Origin: an uncultured Muribaculaceae bacterium
GTDB taxonomy: Bacteria; Bacteroidota; Bacteroidia; Bacteroidales; Muribaculaceae
Direction of reading: 5' to 3'
DNA length: 64,000 nucleotides
NCBI GenBank assembly: GCA_910586565.1
Contig: CAJUIT010000003.1
Span: forward strand, 62,001-126,000
Below the pieces are notes generated by a model that saw only the letters and a list, made by a program, of their open reading frames with translations, had not been told where the DNA came from and did no database searches. Both the position numbers and the translations under genes were made by a program. Shown piece after piece: positions 1-7,908 of the stretch (positions are counted from its first letter, which is position 1; every line of letters starts with the position of its first letter).

Positions 1-477
1 AAGGAGGCGGTTGAAGAGTCGCCCGCCGACAAAATTGAGGGGCTTTGGCGAGCTACTGCCGACGGAGCGCGCGTGGCAGTGGTGAGAGGCAATCCTCCCG
101 GAATGTCGCGGGGCCTGTCGGATGTAACGTTGTTGCTGGTGCTTGTGAAGTCGCCGCGCCCCGCCGTTGTGCCGGGCACAGTGATGGGTTGGTGCACTCC
201 TGCCGCAAAGAGCGGCTACTACGACTGCACCATGTTCACCGCCTGCAACGGCCCGGTGCTCTCAAAGCCGGCGCGGTTCACGCTGCATCTCACCGACGGG
301 TCGCATCTTTCGGCCACTGTGGTGCGCGACGGGGTGGAATTTGTGGCATGGAAGCTGCTCCCCTACATGTTCCGGTCGATGCTGCGCGAGCGTCACGACC
401 GACCGCGCGACCTCGACGGCATGCTCCGCGAGTGGCCGGTTGATGTCGATAATCCTCTGTCGCCCCGCTACCTCTGA
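1..477 (+). CDS. Hypothetical protein, C-terminal fragment
   Basis: The frame is open from the first base to a TGA at 475-477, so about 158 C-terminal residues of a gene starting upstream are present. I do not recognise a family. The visible part has a short hydrophobic stretch (SDVTLLLVLVKSPRP), a segment rich in Cys, Tyr and Thr (GWCTPAAKSGYYDCTMFTAC) and an Arg-rich C-terminus. An ATG at 73 opens the same frame, but the reading frame extends upstream of it without a stop, so it is probably internal. The next gene begins 89 bp later on the same strand. Confidence 0.6.
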   Translation, partial: KEAVEESPADKIEGLWRATADGARVAVVRGNPPGMSRGLSDVTLLLVLVKSPRPAVVPGTVMGWCTPAAKSGYYDCTMFTACNGPVLSKPARFTLHLTDGSHLSATVVRDGVEFVAWKLLPYMFRSMLRERHDRPRDLDGMLREWPVDVDNPLSPRYL

Positions 478-566
478 GGCGCCCCTCAGAGCAACTTCCC
501 AAGCGACTTTTAAGCACTCCACGGCTTTAATTTCAATCACCAACCAACAACGCTCATCTCTCTGAT

Positions 567-1076
567 ATGATTTTTCACCGTCTCTCAGCTATCACTCCAC
601 GCATTGCGGCACTGCTCGCGGCAGCGATGGTGATTGCAGGCTGCTGCATGGCGCAACGGCGCAACACAACGCGCCGGCATCTGAAAGTAACGGGAGCTGT
701 GGAGAATGCCGCCGAACAGCCGGCATGGCGGTGCGACACCGTTGGTGCCGACACAACCAAGGTGCGGTTTTCGGGCTATTCTAAAACGTTGAGGGCTATC
801 CGCGAGTCGGTGTTCGTGACCAATCTCACCGACAGCACGGTGGAGGGGGTGATTTTCCGCATCCAATATTTCGATGCTAAGGGGCGCATGATGCATCAGG
901 CCCGCCAATCGGTTTCAACCGATATTCCTCCGAGTGAAACAAGAAAAATTGACTTCCCCACATGGGACCGTCAGTTCACATTCTATTATGCCCGTTCGCC
1001 GCGCCCGCGCGTGTCGGCAGTGCCCTACACTGTGAAGATTTTGCCCGACACGCTGCTGCTCTCGGGCGCCGACTGA
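567..1076 (+). CDS. Small predicted lipoprotein, unknown function
   Basis: A 169-residue protein with an N-terminal hydrophobic segment ending in a lipobox-like IAGC near residues 23-26, so export and lipidation are predicted. The remainder has beta-rich character with a central stretch (FVTNLTDSTVEGVIFRIQYF) that resembles the short secreted domains which modify or bind through an immunoglobulin-like fold, as in FxLYD proteins. That resemblance is weak and I assign no function. The gene lies 89 bp after an unknown gene and 51 bp before a Crp/Fnr-type regulator on the same strand. Confidence is good that it is a gene and low for any role. Confidence 0.65.
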   Translation: MIFHRLSAITPRIAALLAAAMVIAGCCMAQRRNTTRRHLKVTGAVENAAEQPAWRCDTVGADTTKVRFSGYSKTLRAIRESVFVTNLTDSTVEGVIFRIQYFDAKGRMMHQARQSVSTDIPPSETRKIDFPTWDRQFTFYYARSPRPRVSAVPYTVKILPDTLLLSGAD

Positions 1077-1127
1077 AGCTTCGCATGCCAAGCATGCCAT
1101 CAACCGACATTTCCCCACCCCGTTACT

Positions 1128-1763
1128 ATGCATCCCATCGACCACATAAAACAATTTGCGAAGCTCACCCCCGAACTTGAAGTCAACCTGCACAATGTGA
1201 TGCGCGAAATGAATTTCAACAAGGGCGATTTGATTCAAGGTGTTAAAAATCTTGATGTTTATTCCTCCTACATAGTAAAAGGCTCCGCCCGGGTGTTCTA
1301 CACAGAAAAGGGGCGCGAACACACGGTGTCGTTTTCGTTTGATAACGAGTTTGTGGTAATCTCACCGAATATGATGGCGAAATATCCTGAAACGGTGTCG
1401 GTGCAATTTCTCGAACCGGCCGAGGTTATCGGGGTGCCCCACATGAAGGTGAAAAATCTGTTGGAGGAATCGCGGTCGGTGCCCGACACCGAGGGGCTGC
1501 TCTTTCTCAATGCTTCGTTGCTGCAATATTGCCGTTTTCTGGAGGAGCGCGTGTATGTGATGCAGACTCTAAATGCCGCCGAGCGCTACCGATGGGCGCT
1601 GAAACGTTATCCGCGTCTCGATGAATGTGCCACCACCACGCAGATTGCCTCTTTTCTCGGGGTGACGAAGGAAACGCTTTACCGCATCCGCGGGGGCAAA
1701 TATGTGGCTGATGCGCGCGGCACGCGGCACGCATCCGATGTTGATAAACTTGCAAAACAATGA
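1128..1763 (+). CDS. Crp/Fnr-family transcriptional regulator
   Basis: A 211-residue protein with an N-terminal cyclic-nucleotide-binding-like beta barrel (about residues 20-120, including YSSYIVKGSARVFYTEKGRE) and a C-terminal helix-turn-helix near residues 165-195 (TTTQIASFLGVTKETLYRIR). This layout is typical of the divergent Crp/Fnr regulators common in Bacteroidota. There is no Fnr-type Cys cluster, so the effector is unknown. The stop codon overlaps the start of the HAD phosphatase gene in an ATGA arrangement, which suggests translational coupling. Targets cannot be told from the sequence. Confidence 0.85.
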   Translation: MHPIDHIKQFAKLTPELEVNLHNVMREMNFNKGDLIQGVKNLDVYSSYIVKGSARVFYTEKGREHTVSFSFDNEFVVISPNMMAKYPETVSVQFLEPAEVIGVPHMKVKNLLEESRSVPDTEGLLFLNASLLQYCRFLEERVYVMQTLNAAERYRWALKRYPRLDECATTTQIASFLGVTKETLYRIRGGKYVADARGTRHASDVDKLAKQ

Positions 1764-2512
1764 CAATGAATGAAACTGAAATGAACCGTATGGTCAGCGA
1801 AAGTGTGACTCGCTACCTCAAGCGCAGCGGTGCCGAGGCTTTCAAGCCTGCGGCCGCTCTGATTGACATGGACGGCACCCTGCTCGACTCGATGAAGGGG
1901 CACACGCAGGCTTGGGAGCGTATGGTCAGTGAAATAGGGATTCCATGCACCCGCGACGAGTTCTACCTCTATGAGGGGATGACAGGGGCTGAAACCATCA
2001 ACATGCTTTTCAAGCGCGCATTCGGCCGAGAGGCCACCGCGCAGGAGAAAACTGAACTTTATGCCCGTAAAACGGGTTACTTTAATGAATTGCCGCGTGT
2101 GGGAATCGTTCCCGGTGCCGACCGCGTGATAGCGGAGCTTATAAGCAAGGGTATCACCCGTGTGCTGGTTACCGGAAGCGGGCAACTATCGAGTCTCGAA
2201 CGGCTTGACAGCGATTTCCCCGGTGGCTTCGACCACAAACTGCGCATCACATCGCATAACGTGGAGCATTGCAAGCCTCACCCCGAGCCTTATCTGAAAG
2301 CAATGCAACTCGCCGGAGTTGAGCCGTGGGAGTCGATAGCGCTGGAGAATGCCCCCCTCGGGGTGAAATCGGCCTCCGATGCCGGAGCTTTCACAATCGC
2401 CGTCACCACAGGCCCCATTCCCGAGGAGGAGATGTGGAAAGCCGGTGCCGACATGGTGCTCCCCTCGATGGAGCGGCTGGCCGAATTGCTCCCGGCGTTG
2501 CTCGCCCGCTGA
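1760..2512 (+). CDS. HAD-superfamily hydrolase, beta-phosphoglucomutase-like
   Basis: A 250-residue HAD protein. Motif I is IDMDGTLLDS near residues 34-43, with the nucleophilic Asp and the acid/base Asp two residues later. A helical cap follows, then motif II (VLVTGSG), a motif III Lys region (HCKPHPEPYL) and an acidic motif IV (ALENAPLGVKSA). The layout matches the family I phosphatase and beta-phosphoglucomutase group, which act on small sugar phosphates. The substrate is not determinable here. The start chosen (1760) overlaps the regulator stop by ATGA; an in-frame ATG at 1766 is possible. Confidence 0.85.
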   Translation: MTMNETEMNRMVSESVTRYLKRSGAEAFKPAAALIDMDGTLLDSMKGHTQAWERMVSEIGIPCTRDEFYLYEGMTGAETINMLFKRAFGREATAQEKTELYARKTGYFNELPRVGIVPGADRVIAELISKGITRVLVTGSGQLSSLERLDSDFPGGFDHKLRITSHNVEHCKPHPEPYLKAMQLAGVEPWESIALENAPLGVKSASDAGAFTIAVTTGPIPEEEMWKAGADMVLPSMERLAELLPALLAR

Positions 2513-2574
2513 TGCAAAGGCTTCCGACAGGATGCGATGCAGTTCATGAAACTATTTATTTTAAGAGATTCGTT

Positions 2575-3708
2575 ATGAAAACAACAGCCGACTCAAAGAA
2601 AACGGAAAAGACCGCCAAATGTGCGGATAACGGGATGGTTACACCTGCCAATGTGTTTTTCACAAACCAAGTGGCTCAGACTATTGATGAAACCGTTGAA
2701 AAGATTGCGCCTTCGGGTGTGTTTGTAGTGGTTGATGTCAACACGGCATCGTTTGTGCTGCCGCGGCTTCAGAGCGAATCGAAAGCTGTGGCCGGTGCCA
2801 AGGTGATAATGACCAAGGCCGGCGACATGTTCAAGAATCTTGACACTGTGGCATCGATATGGAAGCAATTGGGCGACGGCGGCTGCACGCGGCGTTCGGT
2901 TGTGATTAATGTGGGTGGCGGTGTGGTTACTGATATGGGGGCGTTTGCCGCCGCCACATTCAAGCGTGGTGTGACCTACATAAATGTGCCCACAACGCTC
3001 CTCGGGGCGGTGGATGCCTCGGTTGGCGGAAAGACCGGCGTCAACTTCAATTCGTTGAAAAATGAGGTGGGCCTGTTCTCCGAAGCCGAACTGGTGATTG
3101 TGTCAACAACCTTTTTCCGCACACTCACTTCGCAGGAACTGCTCTCGGGCTATGCCGAGATGCTCAAGCATGGTTTTATCTCATCGAAGGAGATGACCGA
3201 CCGCTTGCTGGCCTACGATGTGACAAACTACGACCCCGACCGCCTGCTCGAACTGATACGTGAGAGTGTGGCTGTGAAGAGCAAATTCGTTGCCTGCGAC
3301 AGAACCGACCTTGGTGTGCGCAGGGCGCTTAATTTCGGCCATACGGTGGCTCATGCGTTCGAAGCGCTGGCACTTGAGCGCAAATCGCCCCTTTCGCATG
3401 GCTATGCCGTGGCTTTCGGCATGGTGGCTGCGCTTGTGCTGTCACACATGAAGTTCGATTTCCCCTCCGATGAGCTTCACCGCTACGCAGCCTATGTTTC
3501 GGAGCATTATGGTGCGTTCGACATCACCTGCGATGATTACAAACGGCTCATTGGCTTCATGCACCACGACAAGAAGAACTCCACTGCCACTGAAATTTCA
3601 TGCACGCTGCTCCGCGACTATGGCGACGTGGCTCTTAACATCCCCGTTTCCGACACCGACATGACTGCCGCCCTCGACATCTACCGCGACCTCCTCCACA
3701 TAGGGTGA
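2575..3708 (+). CDS. aroB: 3-dehydroquinate synthase
   Basis: A 377-residue cytosolic enzyme that converts DAHP to 3-dehydroquinate, the second step of the shikimate pathway. Clear family signatures are the NAD-binding GGGVVTDMGAFAAATFKRG, PTTLLGAVDASVGGKTGVN, the metal and substrate region GYAEMLKHGF, and the later metal-binding segment LNFGHTVAHAFE. The frame stays open upstream to 2326, but that part runs inside the HAD gene and does not look like AroB. The ATG at 2575, 62 bp after the HAD stop, gives the usual family length. No other shikimate genes are nearby. Confidence 0.95.
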   Translation: MKTTADSKKTEKTAKCADNGMVTPANVFFTNQVAQTIDETVEKIAPSGVFVVVDVNTASFVLPRLQSESKAVAGAKVIMTKAGDMFKNLDTVASIWKQLGDGGCTRRSVVINVGGGVVTDMGAFAAATFKRGVTYINVPTTLLGAVDASVGGKTGVNFNSLKNEVGLFSEAELVIVSTTFFRTLTSQELLSGYAEMLKHGFISSKEMTDRLLAYDVTNYDPDRLLELIRESVAVKSKFVACDRTDLGVRRALNFGHTVAHAFEALALERKSPLSHGYAVAFGMVAALVLSHMKFDFPSDELHRYAAYVSEHYGAFDITCDDYKRLIGFMHHDKKNSTATEISCTLLRDYGDVALNIPVSDTDMTAALDIYRDLLHIG

Positions 3709-3711
3709 GAA

Positions 3712-3739
3712 GAAGTCAGAAATCAGAGGTCAGAAGTCA
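3712..3739 (+). repeat. Period-7 tandem array (GAAGTCA type)
   Basis: Four consecutive 7-mers (GAAGTCA, GAAATCA, GAGGTCA, GAAGTCA) directly after the aroB stop, with a degenerate GA-rich continuation to about 3780. The same unit recurs at 22757-22791, 39808-39849 and 63341-63375. Confidence 0.75.
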
Positions 3740-3839
3740 GATGAGAGAAAAGAGAAGAGAGAAGTCAGACGCCAGAGGTTTGTAGACGCTGAGCGGATGA
3801 TATAATGCTGAGACATAGCTGAATAAAAAGAATGAAAAA

Positions 3840-3868
3840 GAGCCCGGGGTGCAATAACCTCGGGCTCT
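3840..3868. terminator. Hairpin between aroB and the DUF4143 gene
   Basis: Arms GAGCCCGGGGT and ACCTCGGGCTC pair over 11 bp with one G-T wobble and are followed by TTAATCTTTTAA. It lies between convergent genes and would stop transcription after aroB. A-rich sequence on the left side suggests it may also serve the minus strand. Confidence 0.7.
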
Positions 3869-3951
3869 TAATCTTTTAATGCGTATATGCTGCAATTTGG
3901 GGTAATACAAAGGTGTAAATTGTTTTGAACAAATAGTACCCCTCCGCGAGA

Positions 3952-5085
3952 TTATATATCGCGGAGGTTCAGGAGGTTTTTTCCTTGAGTATCGCCGTTG
4001 TAGATTACAGCTGCGGTTCGGATGTTGGGGAGAAGTTTCTGGAGATATTTGATGTTTTTGGTGAAGTCGGTTTGGAAAGTTGCCCCGGCTTTTACTTCAT
4101 ATATATTCAGTCCGTCGGGAGTTTCCTCAATGATGTCAACTTCGCGGCCTGAGTTTTCGCGATAGAAATAAATGTTTGGCTCCTTAGCGATGTTGTATCG
4201 GTTTTTAACCATTTCCGTCACGGCAATGTTTTCAAAAACGGCCCCGCGCAGGGGATGAGTATCAAGCTGTGACGGCTGTTCGATCCCCAAAAGGTAGCAG
4301 AGCAGTCCTGAATCATAAAAATATAATTTAGGCGTTTTGGTGAGTCGCTTGGAAATGTTCGCGAAATAAGGCGGAAGCGAATAAGCGATATATGAGGCTT
4401 TCAGCAATGAAATCCATGCGGAGATAGTCGGGGCGGATACGCCCGCTTCGACAGATAGTGAAGCGAGGTTTATTTCACTGCCTACGCGGGCGGCACACAA
4501 CCGCATAAACAGTTGGAATTTATCAAGATGCTGAACTTGGCTAAGTGCCCGGATATCCCGCTCGATATATGTGCCGTAGTAGTTTCGGTAAAAAATATCC
4601 GGAGGAATCAGGTCGGAAACAGTTCCGGGATAGAAGCCGCGCCACATTAATTCAGAGGTTGGTATGTCGAGAATTGATTTGGATAACTCCTTGAAAGAAA
4701 ACGGTAAAACAGTAAATAGCGCTGCCCTGCCGGCAAGCGATTGCATAGAGTTGTGAAGAAGCGAAAAATTGTTGCTGCCGGTGAGGATATATCGTAGTGA
4801 CTGGTCGTTGTCAACCCGCGCTTGAATGGACGAAAGCATTTCAGGCATGTTTTGGATTTCGTCGATAATCGCTCGTGGCCCTAAACTGTCAAGAAACCCG
4901 TTAATATCATCAATGGCCCGGTTGCGGGTACTGAGATCCTCGATATTTACGAAAGTGTAATCTGGAAACAGATGGCGAGCGAGCGTTGTCTTGCCACTTT
5001 GCCTCGGGCCGGTCATGATAATAGCTGGATAATATTTGATGGCGGTTAAAATGGAATCAGAAATCTGACGGTCGATGTAGGGCAT
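3952..5085 (-). CDS. AAA+ ATPase with DUF4143 domain
   Basis: A 377-residue protein of the widespread bacterial and archaeal ATPase/DUF4143 family. The Walker A motif is GPRQSGKTTLARH (about residues 26-38), Walker B is ALID-like (RAIIDEIQ, about 74-81), and a sensor region TGSNNFSLL follows. The C-terminal half carries the DUF4143 region with an EVDIIEE...YEVKAG segment that resembles a PD-(D/E)XK nuclease-like core. Cellular role is unknown; members have been discussed as defence- or toxin-like ATPases but no function is established. The gene stands alone. A strong Bacteroidota promoter sits just upstream, with its -33 box inside a perfect 19-bp inverted repeat. Confidence 0.88.
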   Translation of the reverse strand: MPYIDRQISDSILTAIKYYPAIIMTGPRQSGKTTLARHLFPDYTFVNIEDLSTRNRAIDDINGFLDSLGPRAIIDEIQNMPEMLSSIQARVDNDQSLRYILTGSNNFSLLHNSMQSLAGRAALFTVLPFSFKELSKSILDIPTSELMWRGFYPGTVSDLIPPDIFYRNYYGTYIERDIRALSQVQHLDKFQLFMRLCAARVGSEINLASLSVEAGVSAPTISAWISLLKASYIAYSLPPYFANISKRLTKTPKLYFYDSGLLCYLLGIEQPSQLDTHPLRGAVFENIAVTEMVKNRYNIAKEPNIYFYRENSGREVDIIEETPDGLNIYEVKAGATFQTDFTKNIKYLQKLLPNIRTAAVIYNGDTQGKNLLNLRDI

Positions 5086-5109
5086 AGTATTTAGTCGTAG
5101 TTACAGCTG

Positions 5110-5141
5110 CAAATGTAAGGGAAATTTTAAAAACGTGCAAA
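5110..5141 (-). promoter_or_regulatory. Promoter of the DUF4143 ATPase
   Basis: On the minus strand the -7 box TACATTTG lies at 5110-5117 and the -33 box TTTG at 5138-5141, separated by 20 bp. This matches the Bacteroidota consensus. The implied 5' leader is only about 20 nt. Confidence 0.65.
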
Positions 5142-5171
5142 TCAAAAGTTACACTTTTGATTTGCACGTTT
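5131..5171. promoter_or_regulatory. Perfect 19-bp inverted repeat over the -33 box
   Basis: Arms at 5131-5149 and 5153-5171 are exact reverse complements around a 3-nt centre (TAC). The arm reads AAACGTGCAAATCAAAAGT. It covers the -33 box of the DUF4143 promoter, so an operator or a regulatory cruciform is plausible. Confidence 0.75.
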
Positions 5172-5324
5172 TGCGAAGGTTGCCGATGGATTCTGCATAG
5201 CGCATCTTTCGTCATCTCCAACTCATATTTTTGCAAAAAAACATCAGCCATACAGAAAAATTCGGTGATTTTTCACTCTTGATTATCATGAATAAGTCAC
5301 TAAATATCACCTGTATAACCTAAA

Positions 5325-5519
5325 GAGGGTGTGTCAGAATGGCTCGTCTGGGTCGTCGCTTGCGGGATTCGGTCTCGGTCACGTACTACAGTACGCTCCC
5401 ATCGGCCTCACCCACAAGCTCCTACCATCCAAACCATTCTGACAGCACCCTCGCCACCCGGATTAAAACAAAGCAGTGTGTCAAAATGCTAAAATTTTGA
5501 CACACTGCCTTGTTTTAAT
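5325..5519. repeat. Structured intergenic element, copy 1
   Basis: A ~195 bp element with an inverted counterpart at 55057-55241. Its first part (5325-5452) folds back on itself: GAGGGTGTGTCAGAATGG against CCATTCTGACAGCACCCTC outside, GCTTGCGGG against CCCACAAGC in the middle, and CGTACT against AGTACG at the tip. A second hairpin (arms 5462-5487 and 5494-5519, 26 bp with one mismatch) ends it next to the pfkA stop and could terminate pfkA. A 53-codon open frame (5339-5500, +) runs through the element in both copies, but most differences between copies change amino acids. Confidence 0.8.
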
Positions 5520-5560
5520 TCGTATGCTTAGGTTTCTACTTGCTTCTTGCTCTTGCGTCA

Positions 5561-6541
5561 TCAGATTGAGAGGCGGCGCAGGGTGTTGAGAAGGTCGCGG
5601 TTGATGGGTTTGTCGTTCTTGATGGCTTTCACGAAGGGAACGTAGACGATTTCATCGTTCTTGATGCCGATCATAACGTTGCGCTGGTCGTCGAGCAGGG
5701 CGTCGATGGCCGCGGCACCCATGCGCGATGCAAGGATGCGGTCGTGAGCTGTAGGTGAGCCGCCACGCTGCAGGTGGCCGAGAATCGACACACGCACGTC
5801 GTACTGCGGATATTCCTTTTCAACGCGCTCGGCGATTGCCATTGCACCACCGGTGACGGGGCTTTCGGCAACGAGCACGATTGATGAGTTTTTGCTCTTT
5901 CTGAAGCCGTTTTGAATGAGGTCGGCCAATTGGTCGACTTCAGTGGAGATTTCGGGGATGATGGCGGCTTCGGCACCCGATGCGATTGCTCCGTTGAGGG
6001 CGAGGAAGCCTGCGTCGCGGCCCATCACCTCGATGAAGAACAGACGCTCGTGGGAGGTTGCCGTGTCGCGGATTTTATCGACACACTCCATGATGGTGTT
6101 GAGCGCTGTGTCGTAGCCGATTGTGGTGTCGGTGCCGAACAGGTCGTTGTCGATTGTGCCGGGGAGACCGATGATGGGGAAGTTGAATTCGTTGGCAAAA
6201 ATGCGGGCGCCGGTGAGCGAGCCGTCACCGCCGATAACAACAAGTGCGTCGATGCCGTGGCGCTTGAGGGTGTCGAAAGCGAGCTGACGTCCTTCGGGAG
6301 TCTGGAATTCCTTGCAACGGGCGGTTTTCAGTATTGTGCCGCCGCGTTGAATGATGTTTGAAACATTAGCGGTGGTAAACTCCTGAATTTCATCGGTGAT
6401 GAGGCCGCGGTAGCCGCGGTAGATGCCCTTCACTTTGAATCCGCTGAAAATTGCCGAACGGGTGACTGCACGGATGGCGGCATTCATGCCGGGTGCGTCA
6501 CCACCCGAAGTTAAAATGCCTATGCACTTGATTTCTGCCAT
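5561..6541 (-). CDS. pfkA: ATP-dependent 6-phosphofructokinase
   Basis: A 326-residue glycolytic enzyme that phosphorylates fructose 6-phosphate. It has the N-terminal nucleotide loop SGGDAPGMNAAIRA (residues 12-25), GGDGS at 104-108, and PGTIDND at 127-133 with the catalytic Asp131. Substrate residues lie in MGRDAGFLA (173-181) and LGHLQRGGSP. Gly rather than Asp in GGDGS marks the ATP-using type, not the pyrophosphate type. The length matches the bacterial short form. It is monocistronic, with a strong promoter directly upstream and a repeat-borne hairpin downstream. Confidence 0.96.
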   Translation of the reverse strand: MAEIKCIGILTSGGDAPGMNAAIRAVTRSAIFSGFKVKGIYRGYRGLITDEIQEFTTANVSNIIQRGGTILKTARCKEFQTPEGRQLAFDTLKRHGIDALVVIGGDGSLTGARIFANEFNFPIIGLPGTIDNDLFGTDTTIGYDTALNTIMECVDKIRDTATSHERLFFIEVMGRDAGFLALNGAIASGAEAAIIPEISTEVDQLADLIQNGFRKSKNSSIVLVAESPVTGGAMAIAERVEKEYPQYDVRVSILGHLQRGGSPTAHDRILASRMGAAAIDALLDDQRNVMIGIKNDEIVYVPFVKAIKNDKPINRDLLNTLRRLSI

Positions 6542-6586
6542 TGTATATGCGCGTTAAATTGACTAATCTTAATATTGAATCACTCA

Positions 6587-6618
6587 CAAAGATACTCCTT
6601 TTTTGCTCCACGCGCAAA
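6587..6618 (-). promoter_or_regulatory. Promoter of pfkA
   Basis: Minus-strand -7 box TATCTTTG at 6587-6594 and -33 box TTTG at 6615-6618 with a 20-bp spacer. The predicted leader is about 40 nt. Confidence 0.7.
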
Positions 6619-6716
6619 AAAATCGGATAGCGCTTTCCTGCATTTTTTGCTGAAAAAACATGACATCCGATGACTTCAGTGTATGTGCGTGTAGCTACGG
6701 AATTTCAGGGGCGTAA

Positions 6717-7418
6717 TCAGTAGGTTTCCTCCTTGATGGAGTAGTCGAGGAAGTCGATGAGCGGTTTGAGATAACTGAACAGCTCGGAGGTGCGTTCCAC
6801 CCATGAGGGGTCGGAATAGAATTTTTCGGGGGTGGGGTGGAACTTGCCGTAATCCTTCAACCTCAGCAGCTCGGCCTGCGGATGGTTGCGGTCGTAGCCT
6901 TTCGGAACGGTTTTGAGGGCGGCTCCGCACCAGCCCGGGTAGAATTTTTCCATCTCCGGAGCGTGGATTATCTCTTCAAATTCCTCAATGTTATCCACGA
7001 TTGCTTTGCGCAGCTTTTTCAGAGTGGGGGAGTCGGGGCACCACACACCGCCGAATAAACCGCTTTCGATGTTCTCGCCGAAACGCCCGGGACCAACCTG
7101 CAGGTAGAGCCCGGCATCGTGAGCCGAACGTCCGGCAGCCGAGAATCCGGCCGAGAAGTAGGTTTTCAGCGGGGTTTTATCCTGCGAGAATCGTGTGTCG
7201 CGGTAGATGCGGTAAACGCATTGCTTGGCTGTGAGGCCTGCCAGTTGGGGCCACCATTTGGTCATGTTGGCGATGAGGCGGTCGATGTCGAGCAGCCACA
7301 GTTGCCTAAGTTCCTCATATTCGGCCTTGTTGGCCTTGAACCATTCGCGGTTATTGTTTTGGTCGAGGCGGCGCAGAAAGTCGTAGAGCCGCTTCATGTA
7401 GTATTGGCTTGAGTTCAT
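6717..7418 (-). CDS. DUF2461 family protein
   Basis: A 233-residue protein matching the DUF2461 (TIGR02453-like) family. The recognisable start is YDFLRRLDQNNNREWFKANK, followed by the conserved RIYRDTRFSQDKTPLKTYF segment (about residues 88-106) and a C-terminal part with ELLRLKDYG. Function is unknown across the family, which is widespread in bacteria and some fungi. It is the last gene of a probable operon psd-pssA-DUF4834-DUF2461, 18 bp after the DUF4834 gene. Linkage to phospholipid synthesis may be only operonic. Confidence 0.88.
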   Translation of the reverse strand: MNSSQYYMKRLYDFLRRLDQNNNREWFKANKAEYEELRQLWLLDIDRLIANMTKWWPQLAGLTAKQCVYRIYRDTRFSQDKTPLKTYFSAGFSAAGRSAHDAGLYLQVGPGRFGENIESGLFGGVWCPDSPTLKKLRKAIVDNIEEFEEIIHAPEMEKFYPGWCGAALKTVPKGYDRNHPQAELLRLKDYGKFHPTPEKFYSDPSWVERTSELFSYLKPLIDFLDYSIKEETY

Positions 7419-7436
7419 GGAGAGTAGCGGATTTGT

Positions 7437-7805
7437 TTATTTCACATCTTCCCACTCGATGTCGGTGACCTGTTGCTCGGCGGTGAATGATGTGTGGGTG
7501 TTGCCGTCGGGGTCGACTATGCGGGTTTCCTGTGTGGTTGAGGCCACTTCGGTGAATTTCACGTATTCACCCACATCTTTGGCAATTTTCTTTTTGCGTA
7601 TGGTCGGTTTTGTCCATCCGGCTTTTCGTGAGCCATCGGTTTCGTAGGCCGAATTGTTTTTCTGTGCTCCGGGCTGACCGAATATGTCGCCAAAAGCCGA
7701 GAAATCACCCTTTTTCACTTTGTTGACTGTGCGCCACACTTTGAACACGGGGCGAAGCAGGATGAAAAGCAAATAGAGGACTATTAGTAAGATTATAATT
7801 GACAT
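7437..7805 (-). CDS. DUF4834 family membrane-anchored protein
   Basis: A 122-residue protein that starts with a single strongly hydrophobic helix (MSIIILLIVLYLLFILLRP) followed by a polar, probably disordered cytosolic tail with a Lys-rich patch (TIRKKKIAKD). This looks like the Bacteroidota-specific DUF4834 family. An upstream in-frame start at 7844 adds 13 polar residues before the helix and is less likely. It sits between pssA and the DUF2461 gene. Function is unknown. Confidence 0.7.
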   Translation of the reverse strand: MSIIILLIVLYLLFILLRPVFKVWRTVNKVKKGDFSAFGDIFGQPGAQKNNSAYETDGSRKAGWTKPTIRKKKIAKDVGEYVKFTEVASTTQETRIVDPDGNTHTSFTAEQQVTDIEWEDVK

Positions 7806-7908
7806 AGAGAGGCAGGGATGAGAGTTAACCGCGGTGTGGCGCATCGTTCTGCGGCATTTTCGCGGGTATTAATGGTGCCGTGGTGCGGCAGTTTTAACCT
7901 TGGTGGAA

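Noticed and set aside
2326..2574. An 83-codon N-terminal extension of aroB
   Set aside because: It overlaps the HAD gene in another frame and lacks AroB similarity; the ATG at 2575 gives the normal length.
5339..5500. The 53-codon frame in both copies of the structured element as a conserved small protein
   Set aside because: Most differences between copies change amino acids and the same DNA forms extended stems, so selection appears to act on structure.
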